Source: CAWAPD01 sp963783865 (GTDB taxonomy: Bacteria > Actinomycetota > Thermoleophilia > UBA2241). Taken from it: 64,000 bases of DNA. Below are positions 47,456 through 56,144 of this stretch, one piece after another. How positions within the stretch are numbered: the first letter of the stretch is position 1; the number at the start of each line of letters is the position of its first letter. The notes below the pieces were generated by a model. That model did no database searches and was not told where the DNA came from. It was given only the letters and a program-made list of their open reading frames with translations. The stretch lies in assembly GCA_963783865.1 (NCBI GenBank), contig CAWAPD010000003.1:496001-560000 (forward strand), written 5' to 3'. A program made the translations under genes and the position numbers.

Positions 47456-48259
47456 CTACGGCAGCGGCACCGGCGTCCGGTCCGACAGCCTGAGAGTCTC
47501 GGTGTAGCCGGCCGCGCGCGCCGCGGCCACGCCCTCCTCGAAGAGCATCCCGATGTCGCCGAGCTCGTGGGCGTCCGAGCCGAACACCAGCGGGATCCCC
47601 AGCTCGCGGGCGCGGGCGAGCTGGCGTGGGGAGGGGTACATCGCGCCGGCGGGGTCGAGCACGCCGCCGGTGTTCAGCTCGAGCGCCATGCCGGCGGCGG
47701 CGACGGCGGCCAGGGCCCGGTCCTCCCACCTGGTCACGTCGGCGGCGGGACGGTGGCCCCACAGGCTCACGTAGTCGAAGTGCGCGAGCACGGCGAAGAG
47801 CCCCGACCGCGCGGCCCGCTCGACCACGGCGTAGTAGTCGCGGTAGACGGCGTCGACGTCGTCCCAGCGCGAGTCACGGCGCTTGTCGTCGTCGCCGGCG
47901 AAGTCGAAGTCGCCGACGAAGTGGACCGAACCGAGCGCATAGTCGAAGGGGTGGGCCGCCAGCGCCTCGGCCAGCCAATCCTCGCGCTCGGGCAGGTAGT
48001 CGGCCTCGACCCCCAGCAGCACGGTGATCTCGGGATGGCGGTCGGCCGCGTCCTCCACGTCGGCCACGTAGCGCTCGAGGAGGGACGGCGCGACGCCGTA
48101 CTCGCCGACGGTTCCGAGGCCGGGCGGGACGAGGTGGTCGGTGATGCCGATCTCGGCCAGCCCGAGCGCGACGGCGCGCTCGACCACGTCGTCGATCTCA
48201 CCAGTGCCGTCGGAGTAGCGGGTGTGCAGGTGGTAGTCGCCGAGCAGGTGGTAGTCCAT
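47456..48259 (-). CDS. histidinol-phosphatase-type PHP protein
   Basis: 267 residues, ATG 48257-48259 with GGAGGG upstream. DYHLHTRYSDGTGEIDD, ITDH, GVEADYLPE, GSVHFVGDFDFAG, HFDYVSLWGH, ALELNTGG and VFGSDAHELGDIG are the motifs of HisK/YtvP-type histidinol phosphate phosphatases. Hydrolyses L-histidinol phosphate or a related sugar phosphate. No his genes adjoin, so the substrate is uncertain. Sits between mtbB1 and the dehydrogenase. Ends in TAG. Confidence 0.85.
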   Translation of the reverse strand: MDYHLLGDYHLHTRYSDGTGEIDDVVERAVALGLAEIGITDHLVPPGLGTVGEYGVAPSLLERYVADVEDAADRHPEITVLLGVEADYLPEREDWLAEALAAHPFDYALGSVHFVGDFDFAGDDDKRRDSRWDDVDAVYRDYYAVVERAARSGLFAVLAHFDYVSLWGHRPAADVTRWEDRALAAVAAAGMALELNTGGVLDPAGAMYPSPRQLARARELGIPLVFGSDAHELGDIGMLFEEGVAAARAAGYTETLRLSDRTPVPLP

Positions 48260-48344
48260 GGACCCTCCAGCGGATGGCCGCGGCCGGGGCCGCGGAGCGC
48301 CGACCACTATGGCCCGGCGCGCCGGCGCGGTCAAGCGCGGCGGC

Positions 48345-48395
48345 GGGCGGCGGGGCGGCAGGCGCCGCCCGCCGCCCCGCCGTGTTTGGCCGCCG
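48345..48395 (+). promoter_or_regulatory. possible attenuator hairpin in the ldhA leader
   Basis: Long GC stem of GGCGGGCGGCGGGGCGGC against GCCGCCCGCCGCCCCGCC with loop AGGC and small bulges, followed by GTGTTT, about 60 bases before ldhA; no gene ends on this strand just upstream, so it would act inside the leader. Confidence 0.35.
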
Positions 48396-48445
48396 CCCCA
48401 GCGGGAACCAGCGACGCGACAGTACGACCCTTCCCGAAAGGCATC

Positions 48446-49477
48446 ATGCGCATCGCCGTCTTCTCGACCCACAGCCACGACCGCGAGTTCCTGACCGCGG
48501 CCGACGTCGACCACCACCACGAGCTCGTGTTCTTCGAGCCGCGACTGTCCGCCGGCACGGCTGCCCTGGCCGACGGCTTCCCCGTCGTCTGCGCCTTCGT
48601 CAACGACGAGCTCGACCAGCGCACCCTCGAGATCCTGGCCGCCGGTGGCACCGGGCTCGTCGCTCTGCGCTCGGCGGGGTTCAACAACGTCGATCTCGCC
48701 GCGGCCCGCGACGTGGGGCTGCGCGTCGTCCGGGTGCCCGCCTACTCGCCGCACGCCGTTGCAGAGCACACGATCGCCTTGATCCTGGCGCTCGACCGCA
48801 AGATCAACCGCGCCTCGACGCGCGTGCACGACGGCAACTTCTCCCTCGACGGCCTGCTGGGGTTCGACCTGGCCGGCCGGACCGCGGGCGTCGTCGGCAC
48901 CGGCGCCATCGGCGCCACGGTCGCGCAGATCCTCAGTGGCTTCGGCATGCGGGTCCTGGCGACCGATCCGGTAGAGAATCCCCGCGTGACGGCGCTCGGC
49001 GCCGAGTACGTCTCGCTTGGCCCTCTGCTGTCCGCCTCGGACGTCGTCTCGTTGCATCTGCCGCTGACTGCCGAGACCCACCACCTGATCGACGAGCGCA
49101 CGATCGAGCAGATGAAGCCGGGGGCGATGCTCATCAACACCAGCCGCGGCGGCCTCATCGATTCGCGCGCGGTCATCCACGGCCTCAAGTCGGGGCGCAT
49201 CGGCTACCTGGGCCTCGACGTCTACGAGGAGGAGACCGACCTGTTCTCGTACGACCTGTCGGGCCAGATCATCCAGGACGACGTCTTCAGCCGCCTGATC
49301 ACCTTCCCCAACGTGGTCGTCACCGCCCATCAGGGCTTCTTCACGGTCGAGGCTCTGCAGGAGATCGCCCGCGTCACGCTGCGCAACGTCGACGCCTTCG
49401 CTGCCGGCGGGCCGCTGGAGAACGAGGTCCGCCCGCTGCAGCCGGTCCGCGACCGCGACCACCTGCGTGCGGCCTGA
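48446..49477 (+). CDS. ldhA: D-2-hydroxyacid dehydrogenase (D-lactate dehydrogenase-like)
   Basis: 343 residues from ATG 48446. MRIAVFSTHSHDREFL and ALRSAGFNNVDLAAA at the N-terminus, the NAD motif GVVGTGAIGATVAQIL, catalytic Arg in NTSRGGLIDS, Glu in DVYEEETDLF and His in VVVTAHQGF. This pattern, with the LDVYEEE-F-D insert, is that of fermentative LdhA, reducing pyruvate to D-lactate. Fits an anaerobic lifestyle. Stop 49477 TGA. Confidence 0.88.
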   Translation: MRIAVFSTHSHDREFLTAADVDHHHELVFFEPRLSAGTAALADGFPVVCAFVNDELDQRTLEILAAGGTGLVALRSAGFNNVDLAAARDVGLRVVRVPAYSPHAVAEHTIALILALDRKINRASTRVHDGNFSLDGLLGFDLAGRTAGVVGTGAIGATVAQILSGFGMRVLATDPVENPRVTALGAEYVSLGPLLSASDVVSLHLPLTAETHHLIDERTIEQMKPGAMLINTSRGGLIDSRAVIHGLKSGRIGYLGLDVYEEETDLFSYDLSGQIIQDDVFSRLITFPNVVVTAHQGFFTVEALQEIARVTLRNVDAFAAGGPLENEVRPLQPVRDRDHLRAA

Positions 49478-49667
49478 CCCGACCCCCCGACCCAGACAGC
49501 CCCGATAGCCCACCGCGCCGGGTGGCGACCCCCCGAGCGGGGGCGATAGGATGGGCCCACGGCCCGGGAGGAGCCCGTTCGCGTCTCGCTCGCAGAAGTG
49601 CGTCCCCGGGCCGCCGGCCGCCCGCCCGGTGCGCGCCGGCCCACCCTGAGCAGTGGAGGTGATGCGC

Positions 49668-51054
49668 TTGGAACCGAAGATCCCTACCCGCATGGGTGAC
49701 GGGTCGCTCGTCGAGATGACCCGGTCCGAGATCGAGGCCGATCTCCTGGAGGGCACCCGGCAGGCGGCGAAGCGGGCCAAGTGCGACCCGCTCACGCAGG
49801 ACGAGCTCGATCACCTTCTCGACATCTACGCCTCGGCGGCGCGCTTCACGGCGGTCGACATCGGCGACGAGGTCGTGATGAGCAACGACGGCACTGGGAC
49901 CAAGCACATCGGCAACCGGGTGCAGGACCTGCAGACCTACGAGCAGGCGCTCGGCGTCGACATGGTCGAGCTGTGGCAGATCGACTACTCCTACAAGGCG
50001 ATCAAGCCCAACATCGCGCACGAGAAGCAGTCGATGAAGATCGCCCAGGCGCTGCTCACCAACCCGGTGCAGTACGGGGCGATGCCCGACCTCGGGCGCT
50101 ACTCCAAGCCCGACGGGCCGATCGACAACTGGTCGGAGCTGCTGCCGCTGATGAAGATCGACGAGGCCCGCGTCGCCCAGGTCGAGGCGGCGAAGATGCT
50201 CGTCGAAGACATCGACTTCGTCGCCGGGCACATGGTCGAGGCGGGCACCGACGGCATCGACTTCGACACGACGGGGGCGGCCGGCGACGCCGACTTCTTC
50301 GCCGGGCTCACCGCCTGCCGACGGCTGCGCGAGAAGTACCCGTGGCTGGGCATCGAGATCGGCATGGCGAGCGAGTTCGTGCTCGGCATGCACGGCGAGC
50401 TCGAGTTCGACGGCGAGCGGCTGGCCGGCATGTGGCCCAAGGACCAGGTGCGGATGGTCCAGCAGGCCGGGGCCTCGATCTACGGGCCGGCCGTCAACAT
50501 CAACACCGGCAAGTCGACCGCCTGGAACATCGCCCGGGCGATCACCTTCATCAAGCCCGCGATGGCGGTCGCCGAGATCCCCGTGCACGTGAACGTCGGC
50601 ATGGGCGTCGGCGGCGTGCCGACGTGCGTCTACCCGCCGGCCGACGCGACCTCGCGGGCCAGCAAGGCCTTCGTCGAGATCCTGAAGATCGACGGCTACT
50701 AGGTGGGGACGGGCGACCCCCTCGGCATGGAGTCGGCGCACACGCAGGCTTCGGGCATGGGCGGAATGCGGACCGCGGGAGATCTCGTGGCTCGCATGCA
50801 GATGACCCGGAGGATGCGCCTCAAGGAGGCCAAGCAGTACGTGGCCGGCAAGCTGGGCTGCGGCGTGCGCGACCTGTCCGACCCGACGGCGATGGAGCAG
50901 ATCAGGCTCGAGAAGGGCCTCGGCACGCTGCCGTTCACCTCGTCGGTGCACCCAGGCCGAGGCCGGCATGATGGAGGCCAAGTTCAACATCGCCAAGATG
51001 CTCGGCGTCGAGATCAACTGCGTCGAGCGCTTCAAGGAGCGCGCCGGGCTGTAG
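49668..51054 (+). CDS. mtbB: dimethylamine methyltransferase MtbB, copy 2, in-frame TAG at codon 345 and a +1 frameshift near the 3' end
   Basis: TTG 49668 with GGAGGT seven bases upstream (GTG 49653 and ATG 49662 also in frame). IPTRMGDGSLVEMTRSEI, DFDTTGAAGDADFF, GMASEFVLGMHGELEFDG, GPAVNINTGKSTAW. TAG at 50700-50702 follows KIDGY and precedes VGTGDPLGMESAHTQASGMGG. At CCC 50951-50953 one extra C shifts the frame; after it AEAGMMEAKFNIAKMLGVEIN and CVERFKERAGL align with the other copies, ending at TAG 51052. Corrected product 461 residues. Promoter TGGCGA (49523) / TAGGAT (49547). The frameshift may be a sequencing error or real decay. Confidence 0.85.
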
Positions 51055-51082
51055 GGGCGGCTCGCTCTCGCGCGGAATACCC

Positions 51083-51126
51083 GGGCGGGGGCGGGGCGCG
51101 GCGGGAGCCGCGCCCCGCCCCCGCCC
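51083..51126. terminator. terminator after mtbB2
   Basis: 20-bp perfect stem GGGCGGGGGCGGGGCGCGGC, loop GGGA, then TTCT; three bases from the convergent secreted-protein gene. Confidence 0.7.
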
Positions 51127-51128
51127 TT

Positions 51129-51749
51129 CTACTTGAGCCGCGCGAGGAACGTCACGCTCCCGAACGGGTCGCCCGGGGCCGGCGCGAGACCGAACACGCC
51201 GTCGATCGCGCCCACCGAGGTCGCGTTGAAGAACAGAAGGACGTTCGTGACCTTCACGTACTTGCGGCCGTGGATGGTCACCACCGACGGTATCGAGCCC
51301 ATGAGGTTCTCGTCGAAGAAGTTCGCCGAGCGGGTGCCGTTGACGGAGATCGAGAAGCCGGTACCGGTGTTCACGCCCGCGCGCCAGCCTTTCAGGTCGA
51401 GCAGGAGGAAGGTGCTCGTGCCTGGACTCACGTAGGCAAGCCCGCCTCTGAGCAGGAAGGTGCCGTGCGCCCCGGCGCCCGGGGTCCAGGTGCCACCGCG
51501 GATCGGCATCGTGAACGTCGCGTCGGATGTCGTGAACGACATCCTCGCGGGGGGGATCGGGTACGGGGGGAGGCTGGAGCCGATGAAATCACCGGTCTCC
51601 GTGGGGTCGAGGGTGAAGGTCGCCGTCCCGGCTCCCAGCGTGTGGACGGCCGCGCCGGCCGCGGCCGGCGCGAGCAGGAGCAGCAGGCAGGCTGTGAGGG
51701 TCAGGGCGAGAGCTGTCGGCACGCGCCGGCGCTGGCGAACGGTGCTCAT
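51129..51749 (-). CDS. secreted beta-rich protein, unknown
   Basis: 206 residues. Signal peptide ALALTLTACLLLLLAPAAAGAA, then a beta-rich exported domain with ATFTLDPTETGDFIG, GTFLLRGGLAYVSPGTSTF and YVKVTNVLLFFNATSVG. No family recognised with confidence; it contains no CXXCH and one cysteine, which is in the signal peptide. Lies between mtbB2 and mtbB3 on the opposite strand. Ends in TAG. Confidence 0.7.
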   Translation of the reverse strand: MSTVRQRRRVPTALALTLTACLLLLLAPAAAGAAVHTLGAGTATFTLDPTETGDFIGSSLPPYPIPPARMSFTTSDATFTMPIRGGTWTPGAGAHGTFLLRGGLAYVSPGTSTFLLLDLKGWRAGVNTGTGFSISVNGTRSANFFDENLMGSIPSVVTIHGRKYVKVTNVLLFFNATSVGAIDGVFGLAPAPGDPFGSVTFLARLK

Positions 51750-51855
51750 GAGTGGACCTCCCTCATTTCCGCGAACGGTCGTGTCGTCGAAGTCTTCCCG
51801 GGGTGGCGCTGAGCAGTCGCGATGGCCCGTGGCGGGCCGGCATGCAAGCCACGCC

Positions 51856-51885
51856 TTGCCGCCACGGAAGCGGCTGGGGTACGAT
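51856..51885 (+). promoter_or_regulatory. promoter of the mtbB3-mttB operon
   Basis: TTGCCG (51856-51861), 18-base spacer, TACGAT (51880-51885); leader of about 104 bases to the GTG at 51996. Confidence 0.5.
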
Positions 51886-51995
51886 GCACCCTACCTGTCG
51901 AACGTTCAGAGTCGCTTCGCTGCCACGCACGGGGGCTTCCTGGGAGGGGGCCGCTCCGCGGAGCCGGAGGCCGTGAAGCCGCGGAGGTGAAGCTG

Positions 51996-53411
51996 GTGGA
52001 AGCGCAGGTACCGGCCCCGTCCGAGGGCCGCATCCCCACGCGCATGGGCGACGGTTCGCTGACCTTCATGACCCCGGCCGAGCTGCGCGCCGACATCGAG
52101 GACGGCATGCAGGCGGCGGTGGCCAAGGGCAAGGTGCCGCCGCTGATCGACGCCGAGATCGACCACCTGCACGAGATCTTCACCTCGCGGGCGCGGTTCA
52201 CGGCGGTCGATCTCGGCGACGAGGTCATCCTCAGCAAGGACGGCTCGGGCACGCCGCAGCTGGGCAGCCGCGTCGACGCGCTGTACGGCTGCGAGCAGGT
52301 GCTGGGGCACGACACCTGCGAGCTGTTCCACATCGACTACTCCTACAAGGCCGTCAAGACGATCGTGCCGTTCGAGCAGCAGATCATGAAGGAGGCGCTC
52401 GAGCGCCTGACGATCCCGGTCCACTACGGCGCCCAGCCCGACCTGGGCCGTTACTCGGCGCCCGACGGACCCTGCGGCAACTGGTCCGAGCTGCTGCCCC
52501 AGGTCCGCATCGACGAGGCCCGGGCCGCGCAGGAAGAGGCGGTCGAGCTCGCCGTCGAGGACATGGTCTACGTGGCCGAGAGCATGTGGGAGGCCGGCGC
52601 CGACGGCATCAACTTCGACACCGCCGGCGCCGCCGGCGACGGCGACTTCCTGGCCACCCTGCTGGCGGTCGAGAAGCTGCGCGCGCGCAATCCCGAGATG
52701 GGCATCATGGTCGGCATGGCCGGCGAGCTGCTGCTCGGCACGCACGGCCGGCTCGAGTACAAGGGCACGCGCCTCGCCGGCCTCAAGCCCGAGGGCCAGC
52801 TCAAGGTCGTCCAGGAGGCCGGGGCCACCGTGTTCGGCCCGGCCGTCAACACGAACACCAGCCGGTCGACCGCCTGGAACACGGCCCGCGCGGTCACCTA
52901 CGTCAAGCCGTGCATGGACGCGGCCAGGATCCCCGTGCACATGAACGTGGGGATGGGCGTGGGCGGCGTGCCGATGTACGGCTTCTGCCCCGTCGACGCG
53001 GTGACGAGGGCCTCGGTCGCCTGCGTCGACATCCTGCGCCTGGACGGGTTGTAGGTGGGGTCGGGCGACATGTTCGGACAGGACGTCGCCCACTCATGCG
53101 CCTCAGGCATGAACGGACTGCGCGCCGCCGGAGACCTGGTGGCGAGGCTCCAGATGTCGAAGGGCATGAAGATCGCCGAGGCCAAGAGGCACGTCGCCGA
53201 CAAGCTCGGCTGCGACGTGTTCGCCCTGGCCGACCCCGTGGCGATGCACGAGCTGCGCGGCGAGCTGCGGCTCGGTCGCGTGTACGAGACCGAGACGACG
53301 CACTTCGCCGACCCGAGCCCGATCGAGGCGAAGTTCCACATCGCGAAGCGCCTGGGGCTGCCGATCAACTGCGTGACCAGGTTCATGACGGGCCTGGGCA
53401 TCGGCGGCTAG
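51996..53411 (+). CDS. mtbB: dimethylamine methyltransferase MtbB, copy 3, in-frame TAG (pyrrolysine) at codon 353
   Basis: 471 residues with readthrough. GTG 51996 has GGAGGT seven bases upstream. IPTRMGDGSLTFMTPAEL, NFDTAGAAGDGDFLA, GMAGELLLGTHGRLEYKG and GPAVNTNTSRSTAW follow the MtbB barrel; NTNTS is closest to the archaeal form. TAG 53052-53054 lies between RLDGL and VGSGDMFGQDVAHSCASGMNG. A 118-residue conserved C-terminal part (GLRAAGDLVARLQMSKGMKI, PINCVTRF) follows, ending in TAG 53409. Intact frame, so the most likely functional copy. The mttB-family gene starts 28 bases later in the same operon. Confidence 0.89.
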
Positions 53412-53438
53412 GGCTTCGAGAAGAGCGAGGAGCGGACT

Positions 53439-54881
53439 TTGAAGACGATGGTGCAGGTGCTGACGGTGGAGGAGCGCGAGCGTGTGCACGAGCACACGCT
53501 CGTGCTCCTCGCCGGCAAGGGGATGCGGGTCGACACCGGCCAGGGCCGCCGCATCCTGCGCGAGGCGGGGGCCCGGGTCGACGAGGCGGACCACATGGTC
53601 CGGTTCCCCGAGGAGCTCGTCGAGCGCTCGCTGGCGCTCGCGACCAAGCAGTTCTCGCTGGGTGGACGCCGCCCCGGCTGGCAGGTCGAGATGAACGCCG
53701 GCGGGTTCACGCTGCTGGCCGACGGGGGCGCGACGTCGGTCATCGACCGCGTCACGCACGAGCGCCGCGCGGCCACCAAGACCGACTGGATCGAGTCGAC
53801 GCGCCTGCTCGACGCGATCGACGACATCGGCCTGTATTGGTGGATGGTCGAGTTCGGGCTCGACGTGTCGACCCCGTCCGGGTTCCTGACCTACTGGCGC
53901 GACCTGACGGTCAATTTCAGCAAGCACGTGCAGGACTCGTGGGGCGAGCCGGCCCTTTCGCCATGGGCCCTCGAGGTGCTCGAGACCGTCTACGGCGGCC
54001 GCGAGGCGGTGCGCCGCATCCACCCGTTCTCGTTCCTGATCACGCCTGCCTCGCCGCTCGTGATCGAGCAGCAGTTCACCGACTCGTGGCTGGCCCTGCG
54101 CGGCTACGACATCCCGGTGGCGATCATGCCGATGCCCCTGATGGGGGCGACGGCGCCAGCGAGCATGGTCTCGACCATCGTCCAGGCCAACGCCGAGACG
54201 CTGGGCACGATCTGCCTCGTGCAGGCCGCCGACCCCGGCACGCCGATCATCTACGCGCCGGTGTTCGCGGCCATGGACCCGCGCTCGGGCCGGCTCGGCG
54301 GCGGCGCCATCGAGCACGCCGTCATGGCGGCCGCCGGCACCGAGCTGGCGCGGTTCTACGGCCTCGCCGTCGAGGCCTCGGGCTGCGGGACCGACCACTA
54401 CGTGCCGGGCATCCAGGCGACCTACGAGAAGGCGACCACGGCCATGATGTCCGCCCTGAGCTGGCCCGACATCCTGGTCGGTCCCGGCACCCTGGGCGGG
54501 TCGCTGATCCTCAGCTTCGAACAGCTCATCCTTGACGTCGAGCTGTTCCGCATCCTGGCCCACGCGCAGCGGGGCGTGCCCACAGCCGAGGACCGCTGGC
54601 TGGACGAGGTCTTCGATCGCGTGCGGCCCGCCGGCAACTACCTGGCCGAGCCGTCGACGCGCAAGCATGCGCGCGACGGCGAGTGGTTCCTGAGCGAGCT
54701 CGGCACCCATGAGACGTACGACGCCTGGGACGCCGGCGGCCGGGAGTCGATCGAGGAACAGGCCCGCGAGAAGGTCGACATGCTGCTCGCCACCCACGAG
54801 CCGCCGGCGCTCGACGCCGACGTCGTCAAAGAGCTCGGCAAGCTGCAGAAGAAGGCCGACGAGGTGCTGGCGAGCGTCTGA
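53439..54881 (+). CDS. MttB-family corrinoid methyltransferase, non-pyrrolysine type
   Basis: 480 residues from TTG 53439 with GAGGAG six bases upstream. The frame is uninterrupted: no amber codon. LTVEERERVHEHTLVLL, HPFSFLITPASPLVIEQQFTD, MGATAPASMVSTIVQANAE and VEASGCGTDHYVPGIQATYEK place it in the trimethylamine methyltransferase (COG5598) superfamily; the region around residues 313-321, where MttB carries Pyl, reads ASGCGTDHY. Non-Pyl relatives demethylate glycine betaine, proline betaine, carnitine or similar quaternary amines. Cotranscription with mtbB3 suggests demethylation of a quaternary or tertiary amine feeding a methyl-corrinoid pathway; substrate unknown. Confidence 0.87.
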   Translation: MKTMVQVLTVEERERVHEHTLVLLAGKGMRVDTGQGRRILREAGARVDEADHMVRFPEELVERSLALATKQFSLGGRRPGWQVEMNAGGFTLLADGGATSVIDRVTHERRAATKTDWIESTRLLDAIDDIGLYWWMVEFGLDVSTPSGFLTYWRDLTVNFSKHVQDSWGEPALSPWALEVLETVYGGREAVRRIHPFSFLITPASPLVIEQQFTDSWLALRGYDIPVAIMPMPLMGATAPASMVSTIVQANAETLGTICLVQAADPGTPIIYAPVFAAMDPRSGRLGGGAIEHAVMAAAGTELARFYGLAVEASGCGTDHYVPGIQATYEKATTAMMSALSWPDILVGPGTLGGSLILSFEQLILDVELFRILAHAQRGVPTAEDRWLDEVFDRVRPAGNYLAEPSTRKHARDGEWFLSELGTHETYDAWDAGGRESIEEQAREKVDMLLATHEPPALDADVVKELGKLQKKADEVLASV

Positions 54882-54890
54882 GGCACGAAA

Positions 54891-54934
54891 GAGGGGCGGG
54901 GGCGCGGGCCTGCAGGCCCGCGCCCCCGCCCCTC
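54891..54934. terminator. terminator after the mtbB3-mttB operon
   Basis: 20-bp perfect stem GAGGGGCGGGGGCGCGGGCC with loop TGCA; also serves the convergent aldolase gene. Confidence 0.7.
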
Positions 54935-54947
54935 GGCGCTGCGGGAG

Positions 54948-55892
54948 CTACTTCTTGCCGCCCGTGCGATGGATCTCCATGACCGTCTGGAGCAGTTCGA
55001 CGGCCTCGTCGTGCGGGCGCTGGAACGAGTTGCGGCCCATGATCGTGCCGAAGCTGCCGCCGCGGGCGCACTCGCGGTTCTCCTCGAGGACCGCGTCGGT
55101 GCCCTTGGCCTCACCGCCCGAGAAGATCACGACGCGGCGGCCGTCGAACGCGCCCTGGATGACGTGACGGACGCGGTCGGCTAGGGTGTCGAGCTTGACG
55201 CCGGCCTTCTCGAGGGCCTCCTTGGCCTTGGGGTCCCACGGCATCTTCGTCGGCGGCTTGACCTTGATGATGTGGGCGCCGAGCTGGGCCGCGAGCTGGG
55301 CCGCGTAGGCGGCGACGTCGACGGCGGTCTCGGCCTCTTTGGTCAGGTTGCCGCCGCGCGGGTAGGACCAGACCACGACGACCAGGCCCGCGGCCTTTGC
55401 CTCGGCGGCCAGGTCGCGCAGCTCCTCGTACATCTCGGTGCGGGCGCCGGAGCCGGGGTAGATCGTGAACCCGATGGCGCCGCAGCCGAGCCGCAGGGCG
55501 TCGTCGACGCTCGCGGTGACGGCCGGCAGGGGCGCGCCCTCGGCCGTGTAGAGCAGGTCGTGGTTGTTGGCCTTGAGGATCAGCGGGATCTGGCCGGCGT
55601 ACTCGGCGGCGCCGGCCTCGATGAAGCCGAGCGGCGCCGCGTAGGCGTTGCAGCCGGCATCGATCGCGAGCTGGAAGTGGTAGCGGGGGTCATAGCCCGC
55701 CGGGTTGGGCGCGAAGCTGCGCGCCGGGCCGTGCTCGAAACCCTGGTCGACCGGCAGGATCACCATCTTGCCGGTGCCGGCCAGGCGGCCGTGGGCGAGC
55801 ATGCGGTAGAGGTTGGCCTGGGTGCCCGGGCTGTCCGAGCGGTACCAGGAAAGGATCTCCTTCACCCTGTCTGCCATAGTGACCTCGCTCAT
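54948..55892 (-). CDS. fbaB: class I fructose-bisphosphate aldolase (FbaB/DhnA type)
   Basis: 314 residues. TIM barrel of the DhnA/FbaB family: MVILPVDQGFEHGP near the start, LILKANNHDLL, GFTIYPGSGARTEMYEEL, Schiff-base lysine in AHIIKVKPPTKMPWD, and VIFSGGEAKG and GGSFGTIMGRNSFQR binding phosphate. Cleaves fructose 1,6-bisphosphate in glycolysis or forms it in gluconeogenesis. Single gene, convergent with mttB. Ends in TAG. Confidence 0.92.
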   Translation of the reverse strand: MSEVTMADRVKEILSWYRSDSPGTQANLYRMLAHGRLAGTGKMVILPVDQGFEHGPARSFAPNPAGYDPRYHFQLAIDAGCNAYAAPLGFIEAGAAEYAGQIPLILKANNHDLLYTAEGAPLPAVTASVDDALRLGCGAIGFTIYPGSGARTEMYEELRDLAAEAKAAGLVVVVWSYPRGGNLTKEAETAVDVAAYAAQLAAQLGAHIIKVKPPTKMPWDPKAKEALEKAGVKLDTLADRVRHVIQGAFDGRRVVIFSGGEAKGTDAVLEENRECARGGSFGTIMGRNSFQRPHDEAVELLQTVMEIHRTGGKK

Positions 55893-55968
55893 CGGTTGCG
55901 AGAGGGATGACGGGCCGCTCGCGCGGCCCGGTGCGTACGTGTCGATGATACCAGACGGGTTTCGTGAC

Positions 55969-55981
55969 GGGGGGGGGGGGG
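55969..55981. repeat. G13 homopolymer tract
   Basis: Thirteen consecutive G between the divergent aldolase and secreted-protein genes, followed by a GCGGCG/CGCCGC hairpin. The longest homopolymer I saw in the window; length may be unreliable. Confidence 0.9.
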
Positions 55982-56060
55982 CGGCGCTGCGCGCCGCCGC
56001 GCCCCCTCGTACGTGCGGCCCGCCGCGCGTCCGCCCGTCCGTGAGCCTGCGTACGTTGCA

Positions 56061-56089
56061 TTGCGGCGGCCCGACCGTATCTGTATGCT
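56061..56089 (+). promoter_or_regulatory. promoter of the secreted Ig/carboxypeptidase-like protein gene
   Basis: TTGCGG (56061-56066), 17-base spacer, TATGCT (56084-56089); leader about 50 bases with SD AAAGGAG before ATG 56145. Same -35 hexamer as the cytochrome promoter. Confidence 0.6.
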
Positions 56090-56144
56090 ATGGCCCAAAT
56101 CAGGGCGCTACGGCTTTGCGTGCGCACGAGAAAGGAGACGGGGC

